A stretch of DNA of 64,000 nucleotides from Bacteroidota bacterium (lineage in GTDB: Bacteria; Bacteroidota; Bacteroidia; Chitinophagales; Chitinophagaceae). The stretch covers positions 620,001 to 684,000 of the forward strand of contig JADJQP010000001.1 in assembly GCA_016712665.1 (NCBI GenBank), written 5' to 3'. A program made the translations under genes and the position numbers. Positions 46,265 through 56,430 of the stretch are shown piece by piece. The first letter of the stretch is position 1, and every line of letters starts with the position of its first letter. Below the pieces are notes generated by a model, which worked only from the letters and a program-made list of their open reading frames with translations, was not told where the DNA came from and searched no databases.

Positions 46265-46969
46265 CTAAATCACAAATTTGTATCCGACACCCCGTACGCT
46301 CACAAAGTGAATTGGATTTCGCGGATCTAATTCAAAGTATTTTCTGTATATCATAATGAAGTTATCAATAGTACGTGTTGTGGGAAATACATTATAACCC
46401 CATACCATTTTTAAAATATGTTCACGACTGATAATTTCATTTTTGTTGTCGATAAGTAGCTTTAGAAATTGAATTTCTTTTTTGGTCAAATCTCTTTTTT
46501 GACCGTGTATATCGATACAGGATTGCGATTGAAAATCAATTTGGCAAGGGCCAATGGCAAAAACAGTGAGGTCGTCTTTGATATGATCAATTTTCTTGTT
46601 TTTTGCAATAAGTTTTTCAACTCGAATTAGCAGCTCTTCTAAATTAAAGGGCTTGGTCATATAGTCATCCCCACCCTTTCGTAAACCCAATACCCGATCG
46701 GCGCCTGAGTTTTTTGCCGACAAAAACATAATGGGAATTTTATCGTTTTGCAAACGAATATTTTCGCAAACAAAAATACCATCCAATTCGGGTAGCATAA
46801 TATCCAAAATAATACAATCGAAATACTCCTCTTTAAAGGTTTTAAGGGCCTTTTTACCATCGTCTACAGCCACCACTTCATATCCCTCCATTTCAAGATT
46901 TAATTTCAGGGCTTCCCGTAAACTTTCTTCATCCTCAACCAATAATATTTCGCCTTTAGTTTTTTTCAT
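46265..46969 (-). CDS. OmpR-type response regulator (RprY-like)
   Basis: 234 residues. Receiver domain with acidic pocket VEDEE, phospho-acceptor Asp in CIILDIMLPELDG (about residue 54), Ser/Thr in FLSAK and Lys in YMTKPF. The C-terminal winged helix (DLTKKEIQFLKLL, IISREHILKMVWGYN, TIDNFIMIYRKYFE) is the OmpR/PhoB DNA-binding type. Located 25 bases downstream of its histidine kinase, one operon. In order and family it matches the Bacteroidota RprX-RprY pair; specific role is inferred. Confidence 0.9.
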   Translation of the reverse strand: MKKTKGEILLVEDEESLREALKLNLEMEGYEVVAVDDGKKALKTFKEEYFDCIILDIMLPELDGIFVCENIRLQNDKIPIMFLSAKNSGADRVLGLRKGGDDYMTKPFNLEELLIRVEKLIAKNKKIDHIKDDLTVFAIGPCQIDFQSQSCIDIHGQKRDLTKKEIQFLKLLIDNKNEIISREHILKMVWGYNVFPTTRTIDNFIMIYRKYFELDPRNPIHFVSVRGVGYKFVI

Positions 46970-46994
46970 AGAATCATTTTATGAAAGTTGATCA

Positions 46995-47954
46995 TTAAAT
47001 AGTGACTTCAAAAATAGAGCCTTTGGGGATATTGTTTTTCACAGAAATGTCATATTTATATAATTGAATAATCTTCTTTACAACATAAAGCCCCAAACCC
47101 GTACCTTTTGAAGAACGAGTATTTTCATTTCCAATACGATAGAATTTTTCAAATATTTTTTCTTTCTCACTATCCGGAATTCCATTGCCATGATCTTTGA
47201 CAGAAAGAATTGTTTTGTTGCCTGTCTTTCGCAACTCGGCCACAATCAACTCATCAGTGGGCGAATATTTTCGTGCATTTTCAATCAAATTGCTAAGCAC
47301 TAATTTCCAAATGGTAAAATCGCCCTTGATTAGGGTGTCTCCATCCGGAAAATGCAATTGAATCTGTACGTTTTGATATCGAGTTTTAATTTCATCAACC
47401 ACCTCAGTCATGACCCTCTGAAGAGAAACCTCTTCCGAAAAAATAAAGCTATTCGAATGCTCGAGCCTTGTGGCCAAAAGAATATTATTGCACAAATCAT
47501 CTAAGCGATTGGTTTCATTTACCGACGACTTAATCAGTTTCATTTGAATCTGTTCGTCTAATTTATGTTTTTCTAAGGTCTGCATATTCAGTTTGATACC
47601 AGCTATAGGGGTTTTCAACTCATGGGTGACGCTCAACATAAAATTCTGTTGCAGCTTGCTTAATTTTCGTTGGTGATAATAGGCATAGTAGACGATACTC
47701 GCAGACAATAAAATAATCAGTAAAAAGGTGGACCCTTCACCCAGATACTGTTTGGTTCGTCTGATTTTTTTGTCTTGAATGCTATGCAATTCCTTTTGAT
47801 AATCTAGTTTGGGTGAACTGCGTTGTAAAAGGGCGATTTTCTCTTTTTCCAACTCATAAATCATTCGACCCTGTTTATTGAGACTATACCCCCAAAAAAC
47901 AATGGCAGCCATTACATACACAAGCAACAAGGTATAAGCAATTGTAAATTTCAT
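46995..47954 (-). CDS. Sensor histidine kinase (RprX-like)
   Basis: 319 residues. A membrane helix near the N-terminus (3-24), a short periplasmic region, and a second helix at about 72-92 (STFLLIILLSASIVYYAYY). H-box HELKTPIAGIKLNMQTLEKH (HisKA) with the phospho-His in VTHELKTP; N-box VLSNLIENARKYSP, G1 VKDHGNGIP, F-box KIFEKFYRI and G2 GTGLGLYVVKKI. Short input domain of about 50 residues, so the signal is probably sensed at the membrane. Operon with the downstream regulator. Confidence 0.92.
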   Translation of the reverse strand: MKFTIAYTLLLVYVMAAIVFWGYSLNKQGRMIYELEKEKIALLQRSSPKLDYQKELHSIQDKKIRRTKQYLGEGSTFLLIILLSASIVYYAYYHQRKLSKLQQNFMLSVTHELKTPIAGIKLNMQTLEKHKLDEQIQMKLIKSSVNETNRLDDLCNNILLATRLEHSNSFIFSEEVSLQRVMTEVVDEIKTRYQNVQIQLHFPDGDTLIKGDFTIWKLVLSNLIENARKYSPTDELIVAELRKTGNKTILSVKDHGNGIPDSEKEKIFEKFYRIGNENTRSSKGTGLGLYVVKKIIQLYKYDISVKNNIPKGSIFEVTI

Positions 47955-48108
47955 TCAAGGGTAATATTACAAAATTAGAAGATAATTTATTATATATCGA
48001 TTTTGATACCTATTTTTGTAGCCTACAGGCAGATTTGATTATTGTTCGGCCTGTTTAACAAACTGAACTAATACTCATCTACAAATAAACAAATTCATTT
48101 TATTTATT

Positions 48109-48140
48109 GTTGATAGTAGCTGTTCAGAAAAATAAATTTA
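48109..48140 (+). promoter_or_regulatory. Candidate metH promoter GTTG-N20-TAAATTTA
   Basis: GTTG at 48109-48112, 20-base spacer and TAAATTTA at 48133-48140, one mismatch in each box against TTTG/TAnnTTTG. Ends 7 bases before the ATG at 48148. No SAM or cobalamin riboswitch fold was recognised upstream. Confidence 0.45.
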
Positions 48141-48147
48141 CTGAGCG

Positions 48148-49173
48148 ATGCATGCATTAGAATTACTATTAGAAAAGCAAATTGTGGTCATTGACGGCGC
48201 CATGGGAACTATGATACAACGTTTCAAATTGGAAGAAGCCGACTACCGTGGTGAACGCTTTAAAAATTGGCACCTGGATGTTAAAGGAAACAATGATATG
48301 CTGTGTATCACCCGACCGGATATTATTGAGGAAATTCATTTGAAATACCTGCAAGCCGGTGCGCAAATTATTGAAACCAATACATTTAGTGCACAAAAAA
48401 TTTCAATGGCTGATTATGATCTCCAGGATTATTGTTATGAAATGAATGTGGCAGCTGCTACTTGTGCCCGAAATGCCATAAACCAATTTAACACTCTTAC
48501 TGGCAATGTTCATAAAGATACCGTGTTTGTTGCGGGTGCTTTAGGGCCCACCAATCGAACCTTATCCTTATCGCCCGATGTCAATAATCCCGGGTATCGT
48601 GCGGTAACTTTTGATCAGGTGATGGATGCCTATTATGAACAAGTTAGCGGATTGGTAGCCGGTGGAGTGGATATCATTCTGATTGAAACCATCTTTGATA
48701 CACTTAATGCCAAGGCTGCGATTTATGCCACAAAGAAGTATTTTCAAGATCATCAAATAGAATTACCCATCATGATATCTGGTACCATTACCGACGCAAG
48801 TGGTCGTACATTGAGTGGACAAACATTGGAAGCCTTTTATATTTCAGTTGAACACGCCAATCCGATAAGCGTCGGATTTAACTGTGCTCTAGGGGCAACC
48901 CAAATGAGGCAACATATTGAAGAGCTGAGCGAAATCGCAACCTGTTATGTTAGTGCCTATCCCAATGCCGGTCTTCCGAATGCTTTTGGTGAATATGATG
49001 AACAACCTCATGAAACCGGTCATATTATTGCTGAATGGGCCAAGGAAGGATTGGTAAATATAGTGGGTGGTTGTTGTGGTACTACTCCCGAACATATTAA
49101 ATGTATAGCAGACGAAGTTAGAGGCATTCATCCAAGAAAAATTGTTCGTCCATTTGAAAATGAAACCATTTGA
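48148..49173 (+). CDS. metH: Methionine synthase, homocysteine-binding subunit
   Basis: 341 residues, equivalent to the N-terminal domain of MetH and encoded separately, as in many Bacteroidota. TIM-barrel homocysteine S-methyltransferase: VIDGAMGTMIQRFKLEE, AGAQIIETNTFSAQ, FVAGALGPTNRTLSLSPD. Zn ligands are the Cys in SVGFNCALGATQM and the pair in IVGGCCGTTPEHI. It needs the methyl-cobalamin-bearing subunit encoded 49 bases downstream. The normal stop and the downstream ATG show this split is natural, not the frameshift seen in the next gene. Confidence 0.93.
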   Translation: MHALELLLEKQIVVIDGAMGTMIQRFKLEEADYRGERFKNWHLDVKGNNDMLCITRPDIIEEIHLKYLQAGAQIIETNTFSAQKISMADYDLQDYCYEMNVAAATCARNAINQFNTLTGNVHKDTVFVAGALGPTNRTLSLSPDVNNPGYRAVTFDQVMDAYYEQVSGLVAGGVDIILIETIFDTLNAKAAIYATKKYFQDHQIELPIMISGTITDASGRTLSGQTLEAFYISVEHANPISVGFNCALGATQMRQHIEELSEIATCYVSAYPNAGLPNAFGEYDEQPHETGHIIAEWAKEGLVNIVGGCCGTTPEHIKCIADEVRGIHPRKIVRPFENETI

Positions 49174-49222
49174 AAGTAAGGAATTGCCATTTTGTTTTTC
49201 CTTGTAAGTAATAAAATAAATT

Positions 49223-51888
49223 ATGCCAAAAAATATCAATCAATACCTATCACTGAGTGGTTTAGAAGCTCTTGTGGTTCGACCAGATTCTAATTTTATA
49301 AATATTGGCGAACGAACCAACGTAACGGGAAGTAAAAAATTTGCCCGTCTAATTCAAAACGAACAATATGATGAAGCGCTCAGTGTGGCGCGCCAACAAG
49401 TGGAAAACGGCGCACAAGTTTTAGATGTCAATATGGATGATGCCTTACTCGATGGTGTGTATGCAATGACCAAATTTTTGAATCTGATACAATCCGAACC
49501 AGATATCGCCAAGATACCCATCATGATTGACAGTAGTAAATTCGATATTATCGTTGCCGGATTAAAATGTGTACAAGGTAAATGTATTGTCAATTCCATT
49601 TCTTTAAAAGAGGGGGAAGAAAAATTTATAGAACAGGCCAATATTTGCAGAAACTTTGGGGCCTCCGTTATAGTCATGGCATTCGATGAAAAGGGGCAGG
49701 CAGATTCTAAAGACCGAAGGTGGAAATCTGTCATCGGGCGTATACCATTTTAACGGAGCAATTAGGGTATAAACCCCAAGATATCATTTTTGATCCCAAT
49801 ATATTTGCCGTGGCAACGGGGCTCGAAGAACACAATAATTATGGAGTAGATTTTATTGAGGCCACCAGAGAAATTAAGCGTTTGATGCCCTTAACAAAAG
49901 TAAGTGGCGGTGTCAGTAATTTGTCTTTTTCATTTAGAGGAAATGAACATGTGCGAGAAGCTATGCATTCTGTTTTTTTATTCCATGCCATAAAAGCAGG
50001 AATGGATATGGGTATTGTAAATGCAGGTCAATTGGCAGTTTATGATGAAATTGAACCCCAACTGAAAAAGCTCTGCGAAGATGTGATTCTGAATCGCAAT
50101 AACGACCAGAATGAGGCGACCGAAAGTCTTATTCAATTTGCAGAAACCGTTAAGGCAAAGGGAAAAGTGCAGATAAAAGACGAAGCATGGCGATTAGAGC
50201 CTGTTGAAAAAAGATTGTCACACGCCTTGGTAAATGGTATAACCGATTATATAGATGAGGATACCGAAGAAGCTCGACAAAAATATACCAGACCCCTTGA
50301 CATTATTGAAGGCCCTCTAATGGATGGAATGACTATCGTTGGCGATTTATTTGGAAGCGGCAAAATGTTTTTACCTCAGGTGGTAAAGAGTGCCCGTGTC
50401 ATGAAAAAAAGTGTGGCCTATTTAACTCCTTTTATAGAAGCTGAAAAATTAGAAACCTCCAATGCACCCAAGGTGTTATTAGCCACCGTTAAGGGCGATG
50501 TACATGATATCGGCAAAAATATTGTAGGGGTGGTACTCGGATGCAATGGGTATACCATTATAGATTTAGGCGTAATGGTGCCCGCTGCAAAAATTCTCGA
50601 AGAAGCAAAAAAACAGCAAGTGGATATTATCGGATTGAGTGGCCTGATTACTCCTTCGCTAGATGAAATGGTACATATTGCCAAAGAAATGAAGCGACAA
50701 CATTTTACCGTGCCATTACTTATTGGCGGTGCTACCACCAGCCGTATGCATACGGCTGTAAAAATTGCAGAAAGCTATGACCACGGTGTTTTGCATGTAT
50801 TGGATGCTTCACGAAGTGTGACGGTGGTAAGCGATTTGCTCAATGACAATAAAGCGGATCTATTGCAGAAAACCAAGACGGAGTATGATGAACTGCGTGA
50901 AGATTTTTGGAATAAAAAAACCATTAAAAAGTTTTTATCGATAGGAGATGCCCGATTAAACCAAACTAAAATAAACTGGGACTTGTATGAGCCTGAGCGG
51001 CCTCAATTCACCGGTACAAAAACCTTGCATAATTTTTCATTGGAGCAAATCGCAGCCTTTATTGATTGGACGCCATTTTTTATTACCTGGGAATTACATG
51101 GAAAATTCCCGGCTATACTTGATGATGAAAAAGTCGGCATTGAGGCTTCAAAATTATTTGCAGATGCCAATGAACTTTTGAAAAAAGTGGTGGATGAAAA
51201 ATGGCTTCAAGCCGAAGCAGTATACGGAATCTGGAATGCCAAGAGGTTTGGAGATGATGATGTAATGATAGAAGATAAAACGAAACTCCATTTTCTTCGT
51301 CAGCAAATTCAAAAAGCCGAAGGACAACCCAATATGTGTTTATCAGATTTTATTTCTCCGATAGTCAATGACTACATAGGTGCATTTGCTGTTACCATAA
51401 AAGGAATTGAACCACATATTCAAAAGTTTGAAGAGGCACATGATGATTACAATAAAATTATGCTACAGGCTTTGGCCGATAGATTGGCAGAGGCATTTGC
51501 CGAATGTTTGCATAAGCAAGTTCGTACCGAAGATTGGGGCTATGCCCGGGAGGAGTCTTTGTCAAATAATGATTTGATTAGTGAAAAGTACAGGGGAATC
51601 CGTCCGGCACCGGGATATCCTGCCTGCCCCGACCATACCGAGAAAATTACGCTATTCGATTTGTTGAATGTAAAAGAAGAGATTGGTATTGATCTAACGG
51701 AATCTCTTGCTATGTATCCTGCTGCATCCGTATGCGGTTGGTATTTTGCGCATCCCGACAGTAAGTATTTTGGGATAGGGAAAATCACCGATGAGCAGGT
51801 CACAGATTATGCAATTAGAAAGGGGATGCAATTGAGCGAAGCGGAAAGATGGCTGCGACCTATTATGGATGAATCACGACCACAATAA
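49223..51888 (+). CDS. metH: Methionine synthase, pterin/cobalamin/AdoMet subunit, frameshifted
   Basis: Frame one (49223-49753) holds the pterin-binding start (INIGERTNVTGSKKFARLI, MIDSSKF); frame two (49720-51888) continues QLGYKPQDIIFDPNIFAVATG. One A added to AA at 49717-49718 turns RRWKSV into RKVEICHRAYTILTEQLG and gives 888 residues. The cobalamin domain has the ligand motif DVHDIGKNIVG and later GLSGLITPSLDEM and GGATTSRMHTAVKI; the C-terminal AdoMet reactivation domain has YRGIRPAPGYPACPDHTEK. The gene is probably intact. Its TAA overlaps the ATG of the DUF3820 gene. Confidence 0.92.
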
Positions 51889-52115
51889 TGGAATCGCCCA
51901 ATACATTTGATTCGTCTGTCTTATTAGACATTGTTAAAACAAAGATGCCCTTTGGTAAATATAAAGATCGTCTTTTATGTGATCTTCCTGATTCCTATCT
52001 GGAATGGTTTTTACGCAATGAAGGATTTCCGAAAGGGAAGCTGGGACAAATGATGGCTACCGTTTATGAAATTAAACTAAACGGATTAGAGTACTTGTTG
52101 AAACCCTTGAAATAA
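51888..52115 (+). CDS. DUF3820 family protein
   Basis: 75 residues. The core MPFGKYKDRLLCDLPDSYLE followed by WFLRNEGFPKGKLGQMM matches the DUF3820 family (small proteins once called quorum-sensing-regulated virulence factor-like). Function unknown. The ATG shares an A with the TAA of metH (TAATG), so translation is probably coupled. Confidence 0.85.
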   Translation: MESPNTFDSSVLLDIVKTKMPFGKYKDRLLCDLPDSYLEWFLRNEGFPKGKLGQMMATVYEIKLNGLEYLLKPLK

Positions 52116-52116
52116 A

Positions 52117-52656
52117 TCAGAAACAGTTTTCGCCTGAAGCATATGGCGCATTTCCGGTAATAAAATCAAACATGCTCGCAAATTTGCAATTGGTGTTTTG
52201 AATGATTGCATTCGGGTCATCGCAAATGAACGAGCAACTTTGAGCAGTTAGATTTGTGATGACATTATTGTTGTCAATCGCTTTGCATGAAAGATTAAAA
52301 ACGCCTTTATACAAGGTTTGATTAATGTTCATTCCATTCCACTTACCATGATTAAGAATGCCATACGCAGTGTCGATTGCGTAAATTACATTATTGTTGA
52401 GATCTGAAATTTTCACATCCACAATAAAAGCAATATTGGTATTTCCTAATGGACTGAAATAGTCATTGAGGCCATCAGAATTAGGAGTAAATATAGAGGG
52501 AATAAATACCACCCCGTTTCCGGCGCTGAAAGAGGCATCGCAGCAACATGCATTGGCATAGTTTGGTCCTACATTTTGAGGGAGATCTTCTTTTTTGCCT
52601 TTGCATGAAAAGATACCTATCATCATAAAAAACAGGAAGTATATTTTATTCGTCAT
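52117..52656 (-). CDS. Lipoprotein with gliding-motility C-terminal (CHU_C-type) motif
   Basis: 179 residues. Lipobox MIGIFSC (Cys about residue 18), a Cys-rich mature start (NACCCDASF), then VVFIPSIFTPNSDGLNDYFSP, the signature that starts T9SS type B sorting domains, with KISDLNNNVIYAID and YKGVFNLSCKAID strands as in that domain. Unusually, about 50 residues with several more Cys follow. Thus a type-B-like domain is used inside a lipoprotein. It lies 29 bases after the ALDH gene on the same strand. Confidence 0.65.
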   Translation of the reverse strand: MTNKIYFLFFMMIGIFSCKGKKEDLPQNVGPNYANACCCDASFSAGNGVVFIPSIFTPNSDGLNDYFSPLGNTNIAFIVDVKISDLNNNVIYAIDTAYGILNHGKWNGMNINQTLYKGVFNLSCKAIDNNNVITNLTAQSCSFICDDPNAIIQNTNCKFASMFDFITGNAPYASGENCF

Positions 52657-52685
52657 CTAATTTTTTTTAATAATTGGAACTATAC

Positions 52686-54142
52686 TTACAATTCAACACA
52701 CACATTTTTTGCTTCAGTGAAGAATCGTAAAGCCTCCCAGCCACCTTCTCTTCCTACACCACTATTTTTTACGCCACCAAAAGGAGTACGTAAATCTCTC
52801 AACAACCAGCAATTAATCCACACAATTCCGGCGTTAATTTTCATGGCCATTTGATTGGCTTTTGAAATATCCTGCGTCCAAATGGTGGAAGCCAATCCAT
52901 AATCGCAGGCATTGGCCAATGCAAGTGCTTCTTCCCTGGTTTCAAAGGTTTGCAGGGTAACCACCGGTCCAAAAATTTCTTCCATATTGGTTTTGCAATT
53001 TGCAGCGAGGCCCTCAATGATGGTGGGTTCAATAAAATAACCATTTTCACAACGTCCGTCGGGTTTGACGGCATTTCCACCCAACAAAATGGTGCCACCC
53101 TCTTTTTTGCCAATTCGATACAGGCCAATACTTTTTCAAAATGAACCTTACTTACAACAGCACCCTGCTTTGAAGTCGGTTCTAAGGGATCGCCTACCTG
53201 TAATTTTTTTACTTCTTCAATGAATTCATTTTTAAACTGCTTATAAATGCTTTTCTCGATGAGAATGCGGCTTCCACATAAACAAATTTGGCCCTGATTG
53301 GAAAAAGAAGATTGAACGGTGGTGCGCATCATTTTATTCCAATCGCAATCAGCAAAAATGATATTTGGATTTTTACCACCTAATTCTAAGGATAATTTTT
53401 TAAACATGGGTGCTGCCACCGATGCAATATGTTGTCCGGCTCGGGTACTACCGGTAAATGAGATCGCTTTTATTTTTGGATGGGCCACCATGGCACTGCC
53501 ACAGTTGGGTCCATCACCGTGTACAATATTTAGAACGCCGTCCGGCAAACCGGCTTCTTTACAAATCTTACTCAAAAGAAAGGCAGTCAAGGGTGTAATC
53601 TCACTTGGTTTCGCAATTACACAATTACCTGCGGCCAATGCGGGTGCAATTTTCCATGTAAAAAGATAGAGGGGTAAATTCCAGGGAGAAATACAGGAAA
53701 CAATTCCAATGGGTTGACGCATGGTATAATTAATCGCCTTATCTTCCATCACATGACTTTCGGACGCAAAATGCAATATGCCGGTGGCAAAAAAACGAAA
53801 GTTGGAAGAGGCTCTGGGTATGTCTACCCGTTTGCTCAACCAAATTGGTTTTCCGTTGTCGGTGGTTTCGGCCAATGCCAATTCTTCTATATGGGCATCG
53901 ATGAGTTCTGCAATTTTATTCAATACCTTAAATCGATGTTCAGGTGAGGAAATGCTCCAGGATACAAAAGCCTTCTCGGCGGCTCGCACTGCCAGTTCTA
54001 CATCCTCACTATTGCTATTGGGAATTTGTCCAAACTTTTCACCGGTGGCCGGATTGATATTGTCAATATAGGTTTTTGAAAGGGGTTCCACGAACTCCCC
54101 TCCAATATAATTTTGTATGTATTGAAAATTCGTCAGATTCAT
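52686..54142 (-). CDS. Aldehyde dehydrogenase, frameshifted
   Basis: N-terminal frame (54142 down to 52841) holds NAD-binding ISFTGSTRAGQHIA, catalytic Glu in LELGGKNPNI and Cys in FSNQGQICLCGSRI. It diverges after CIELAKK; the C-terminal frame (53087-52686) continues GGNAVKPDGRCENGYFIEPT, FGPVVTLQTF and FGGVKNSGVGREGG. One A added to the A6 run (T run 53103-53108) gives AKKEGGTILLGG and 485 residues, normal ALDH size. Closest in style to betaine/2-hydroxymuconic semialdehyde dehydrogenases; substrate unproven. Probably functional with a sequence error. Confidence 0.92.
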
Positions 54143-54341
54143 AAATGTAAAAATACAAAGATTCGCTAGTGATTCGAAAATTATCTCTGCAAAACAATCT
54201 ACTAAAAGCAGCTACCATTTTGAACGTCTATCGAGCCTCTTAATGAAAGGATGGCGTGTGGGTAAATGTTTTTGGTAACAAACTTTATGATTTTTAAAAT
54301 TATTATTCAAAAAATCTATTGCATTTTTGTGTATCGTTAGA

Positions 54342-54977
54342 ATGGTAAAAATGACTCGCTGTTTACTTTTATGGATCCTATTGATTGGAGCGACATTGCG
54401 TTGCTCTGCTCAACAAGGTACGAATGATACCATTCGGGTAGGGGCCATTGTACTTGGCGATGATACATTGCCGCATATTTGGATTCGAGAGGTGGTGGTT
54501 CGTGAACGCGCGCCTAAATGGGCTATCAAGGAACGACGTAGACAAAAACGGGAGGCAGAAGCTTACAGCAGATTGCGGTATAATGTATATGTGGTATATC
54601 CTTATGCAGTTGCTGCTGCGTTTATTTTAAAAGATGTGGACTCGGTTTTGAATTCACTTTATAGCAAAGAAGCAAAGAAACAGTTTAAACGAAACAAAGA
54701 GAATGAGCTCAATAGAAAGTTTAAAGAAGAATTGAAAAACTTAAGTATTGAACAAGGGCAAGTTTTGGTAAAGTTGATTGCCCGCGAAACGGGCAGGCCC
54801 TGCTATGAAATTGTCAAAGAAATGAAGGGTGGTTTCAATGCAGCTATTTGGCAAACGGTAGCGGTGCTGTTTAACAATAACCTCCGAAATCATTATGATG
54901 CAGAAGGCGAAGACGCAGCTATGGAGCAAATCGTACAAGAAATATTAGCACGAGGTCATTTTGAAATGAAAAAATAA
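54342..54977 (+). CDS. DUF4294 domain protein
   Basis: 211 residues from the ATG at 54342 (54351 is an alternative). Signal peptide (MTRCLLLWILLIGATLRCSAQ). Mature part: IRVGAIVLGDDTLPHIWIREVVV, then ERRRQKREAEAYSRLRYNVYVVYP, a K/E-rich helix, and QGQVLVKLIARETGRPCYEIVKEMKGGFNAAIWQ split over several helices, matching the DUF4294 family of Bacteroidota periplasmic proteins. Function unknown. Monocistronic, divergent from the ALDH gene. Confidence 0.85.
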   Translation: MVKMTRCLLLWILLIGATLRCSAQQGTNDTIRVGAIVLGDDTLPHIWIREVVVRERAPKWAIKERRRQKREAEAYSRLRYNVYVVYPYAVAAAFILKDVDSVLNSLYSKEAKKQFKRNKENELNRKFKEELKNLSIEQGQVLVKLIARETGRPCYEIVKEMKGGFNAAIWQTVAVLFNNNLRNHYDAEGEDAAMEQIVQEILARGHFEMKK

Positions 54978-55041
54978 TGGACAAAATTTTAAGGTATATG
55001 GCTTTGGGTGGCATATAAAATCGCCACTACTTTTTATACCC

Positions 55042-56430
55042 TTATTTGATTTTATCCAATACCTGAAACATTTTTAATTTAACCTCTTTGGGCGAGCAGG
55101 TATACCCATGTATAATAAAGGCAAAGGCTGCTTTTGTACTATCATGTAAGGTAACATATCCGGCGTAGGAGCGGGTACCTCCAATGTATCCGCTTTTCAT
55201 AATGAGGCCATTGATGCTGGGTAAACTTGCGTAAAAGGTATTGTAGGTTTTTTCTTTGGCATTGCGTTGCAAAACACTTGAAAGGATATAAGTGGTAATT
55301 TTATTGTCTTCGGCAAGTCCGCATCCATCTTTTAGTAGTACCTGAGCGGTATTTATTTTTAATGAATTGGCATACCGAAGCATTGCAGAAATACCGAGTT
55401 TCCAAGAACCCTGCTTAAACAAGCGAACAGCCAGTGTTTTGCAAAACGCTTCCGCATACAGGTTTAGGCTTCGCTGGTTGCACCAATACACAAGTTTGGA
55501 AAGCGGTGGTGAAAGAAGCGCCGCAACCGGCAATTCTTTGGCAGTATACTGCGTACTATTCGCAGTAAAACCCATCTCTCTTTTCAAAAATTGAGTAAGT
55601 TCTCTCACAAAATCTTTTTCAGGAGTCAATCGAGCCAATTGCATATTTTGAATCGGCACTTTATCAGACAATACCCCTTTGAGAGTATACATACAAGGCA
55701 TTTTTTTTTCGATATAAGCAAATGCCTCTTCGGTAGTGGCACCGTCTTTATGAACGAGTTCAATGCAAAAATCTTTTTTATTGTCGTACCCGGCAGAATT
55801 GGAGGATACTTCAAAAGAGCTTTTAGTTGGTACTAAATTGATTTCGAATTTATTTTCTTTCCAATTTAGTGCATACAATCCGGCTCCATAATAATTTCCT
55901 ACATCCTCGTCGAGCCAGCTGCGATTAATAGTTTCGTCTGAAAAAATGCTATTGTCCACTACAATATTTCCTTCCAATTTTTCGATACCCATTGCCTTCA
56001 AGCCGTGATAAATTTGTTTGAAAATGACATCCGGTTTGGTTTCGTCAAAACGATCGCTACCCAAACTAGGATCGCCACAAGCATAAATTAGGAGGGTGCC
56101 CTTTCCAATTTTATTTTTAATAATTCCCTTAAAAGTAATTCGAGTTTTAAACTGAAAGGTCTCACCTAAAAGATGGAGTGCCGTGGCAGTGGTAAAGGTT
56201 TTTAAAGTAGATGCCGGAGCCAATAAAACGTCTTTATTTTTTTCAAACAGCACGTTGCCTGTATTGATATCCAGTAAGCAAAAGCTGACAGCTGCTTTTT
56301 TTAGACAGGTATCTTTGGCAAGATTGTCAAAGGCCGGCTGAAGGGCTGCAGCAGCGGTTTGAGCGTTTGACGGAAGGGAGGCATTTTGCAGCAAAAACAA
56401 CAAGAAGGAGAATAAGAAAGACGACCTCAT
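55042..56430 (-). CDS. dacB: D-alanyl-D-alanine carboxypeptidase/endopeptidase (PBP4, peptidase S13)
   Basis: 462 residues with signal peptide (MRSSFLFSFLLFLLQNASLP). Active-site motifs: SxxK in ASTLK (Ser74-Lys77), SxN in QRSLNLYAEAF and KSG in LIMKSGYIGGTRSYAGYV. The class C PBP4 insert domain lies between the first two motifs (TLLIYACGDPSLGSD, LEGNIVVDNSIFSDE). Trims peptidoglycan peptides in the periplasm. Its ATG abuts the stop of pepP, so both are in one transcript. Confidence 0.93.
   Translation of the reverse strand: MRSSFLFSFLLFLLQNASLPSNAQTAAAALQPAFDNLAKDTCLKKAAVSFCLLDINTGNVLFEKNKDVLLAPASTLKTFTTATALHLLGETFQFKTRITFKGIIKNKIGKGTLLIYACGDPSLGSDRFDETKPDVIFKQIYHGLKAMGIEKLEGNIVVDNSIFSDETINRSWLDEDVGNYYGAGLYALNWKENKFEINLVPTKSSFEVSSNSAGYDNKKDFCIELVHKDGATTEEAFAYIEKKMPCMYTLKGVLSDKVPIQNMQLARLTPEKDFVRELTQFLKREMGFTANSTQYTAKELPVAALLSPPLSKLVYWCNQRSLNLYAEAFCKTLAVRLFKQGSWKLGISAMLRYANSLKINTAQVLLKDGCGLAEDNKITTYILSSVLQRNAKEKTYNTFYASLPSINGLIMKSGYIGGTRSYAGYVTLHDSTKAAFAFIIHGYTCSPKEVKLKMFQVLDKIK

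Noticed and set aside
47955..48147. Cobalamin or SAM riboswitch before metH
   Set aside because: No B12-box or SAM-I-like conserved helices could be identified in the 193-base leader.
49700..49760. Programmed frameshift in metH
   Set aside because: No slippery heptamer with downstream structure; the break is a single missing A in a short run, like others in the window.
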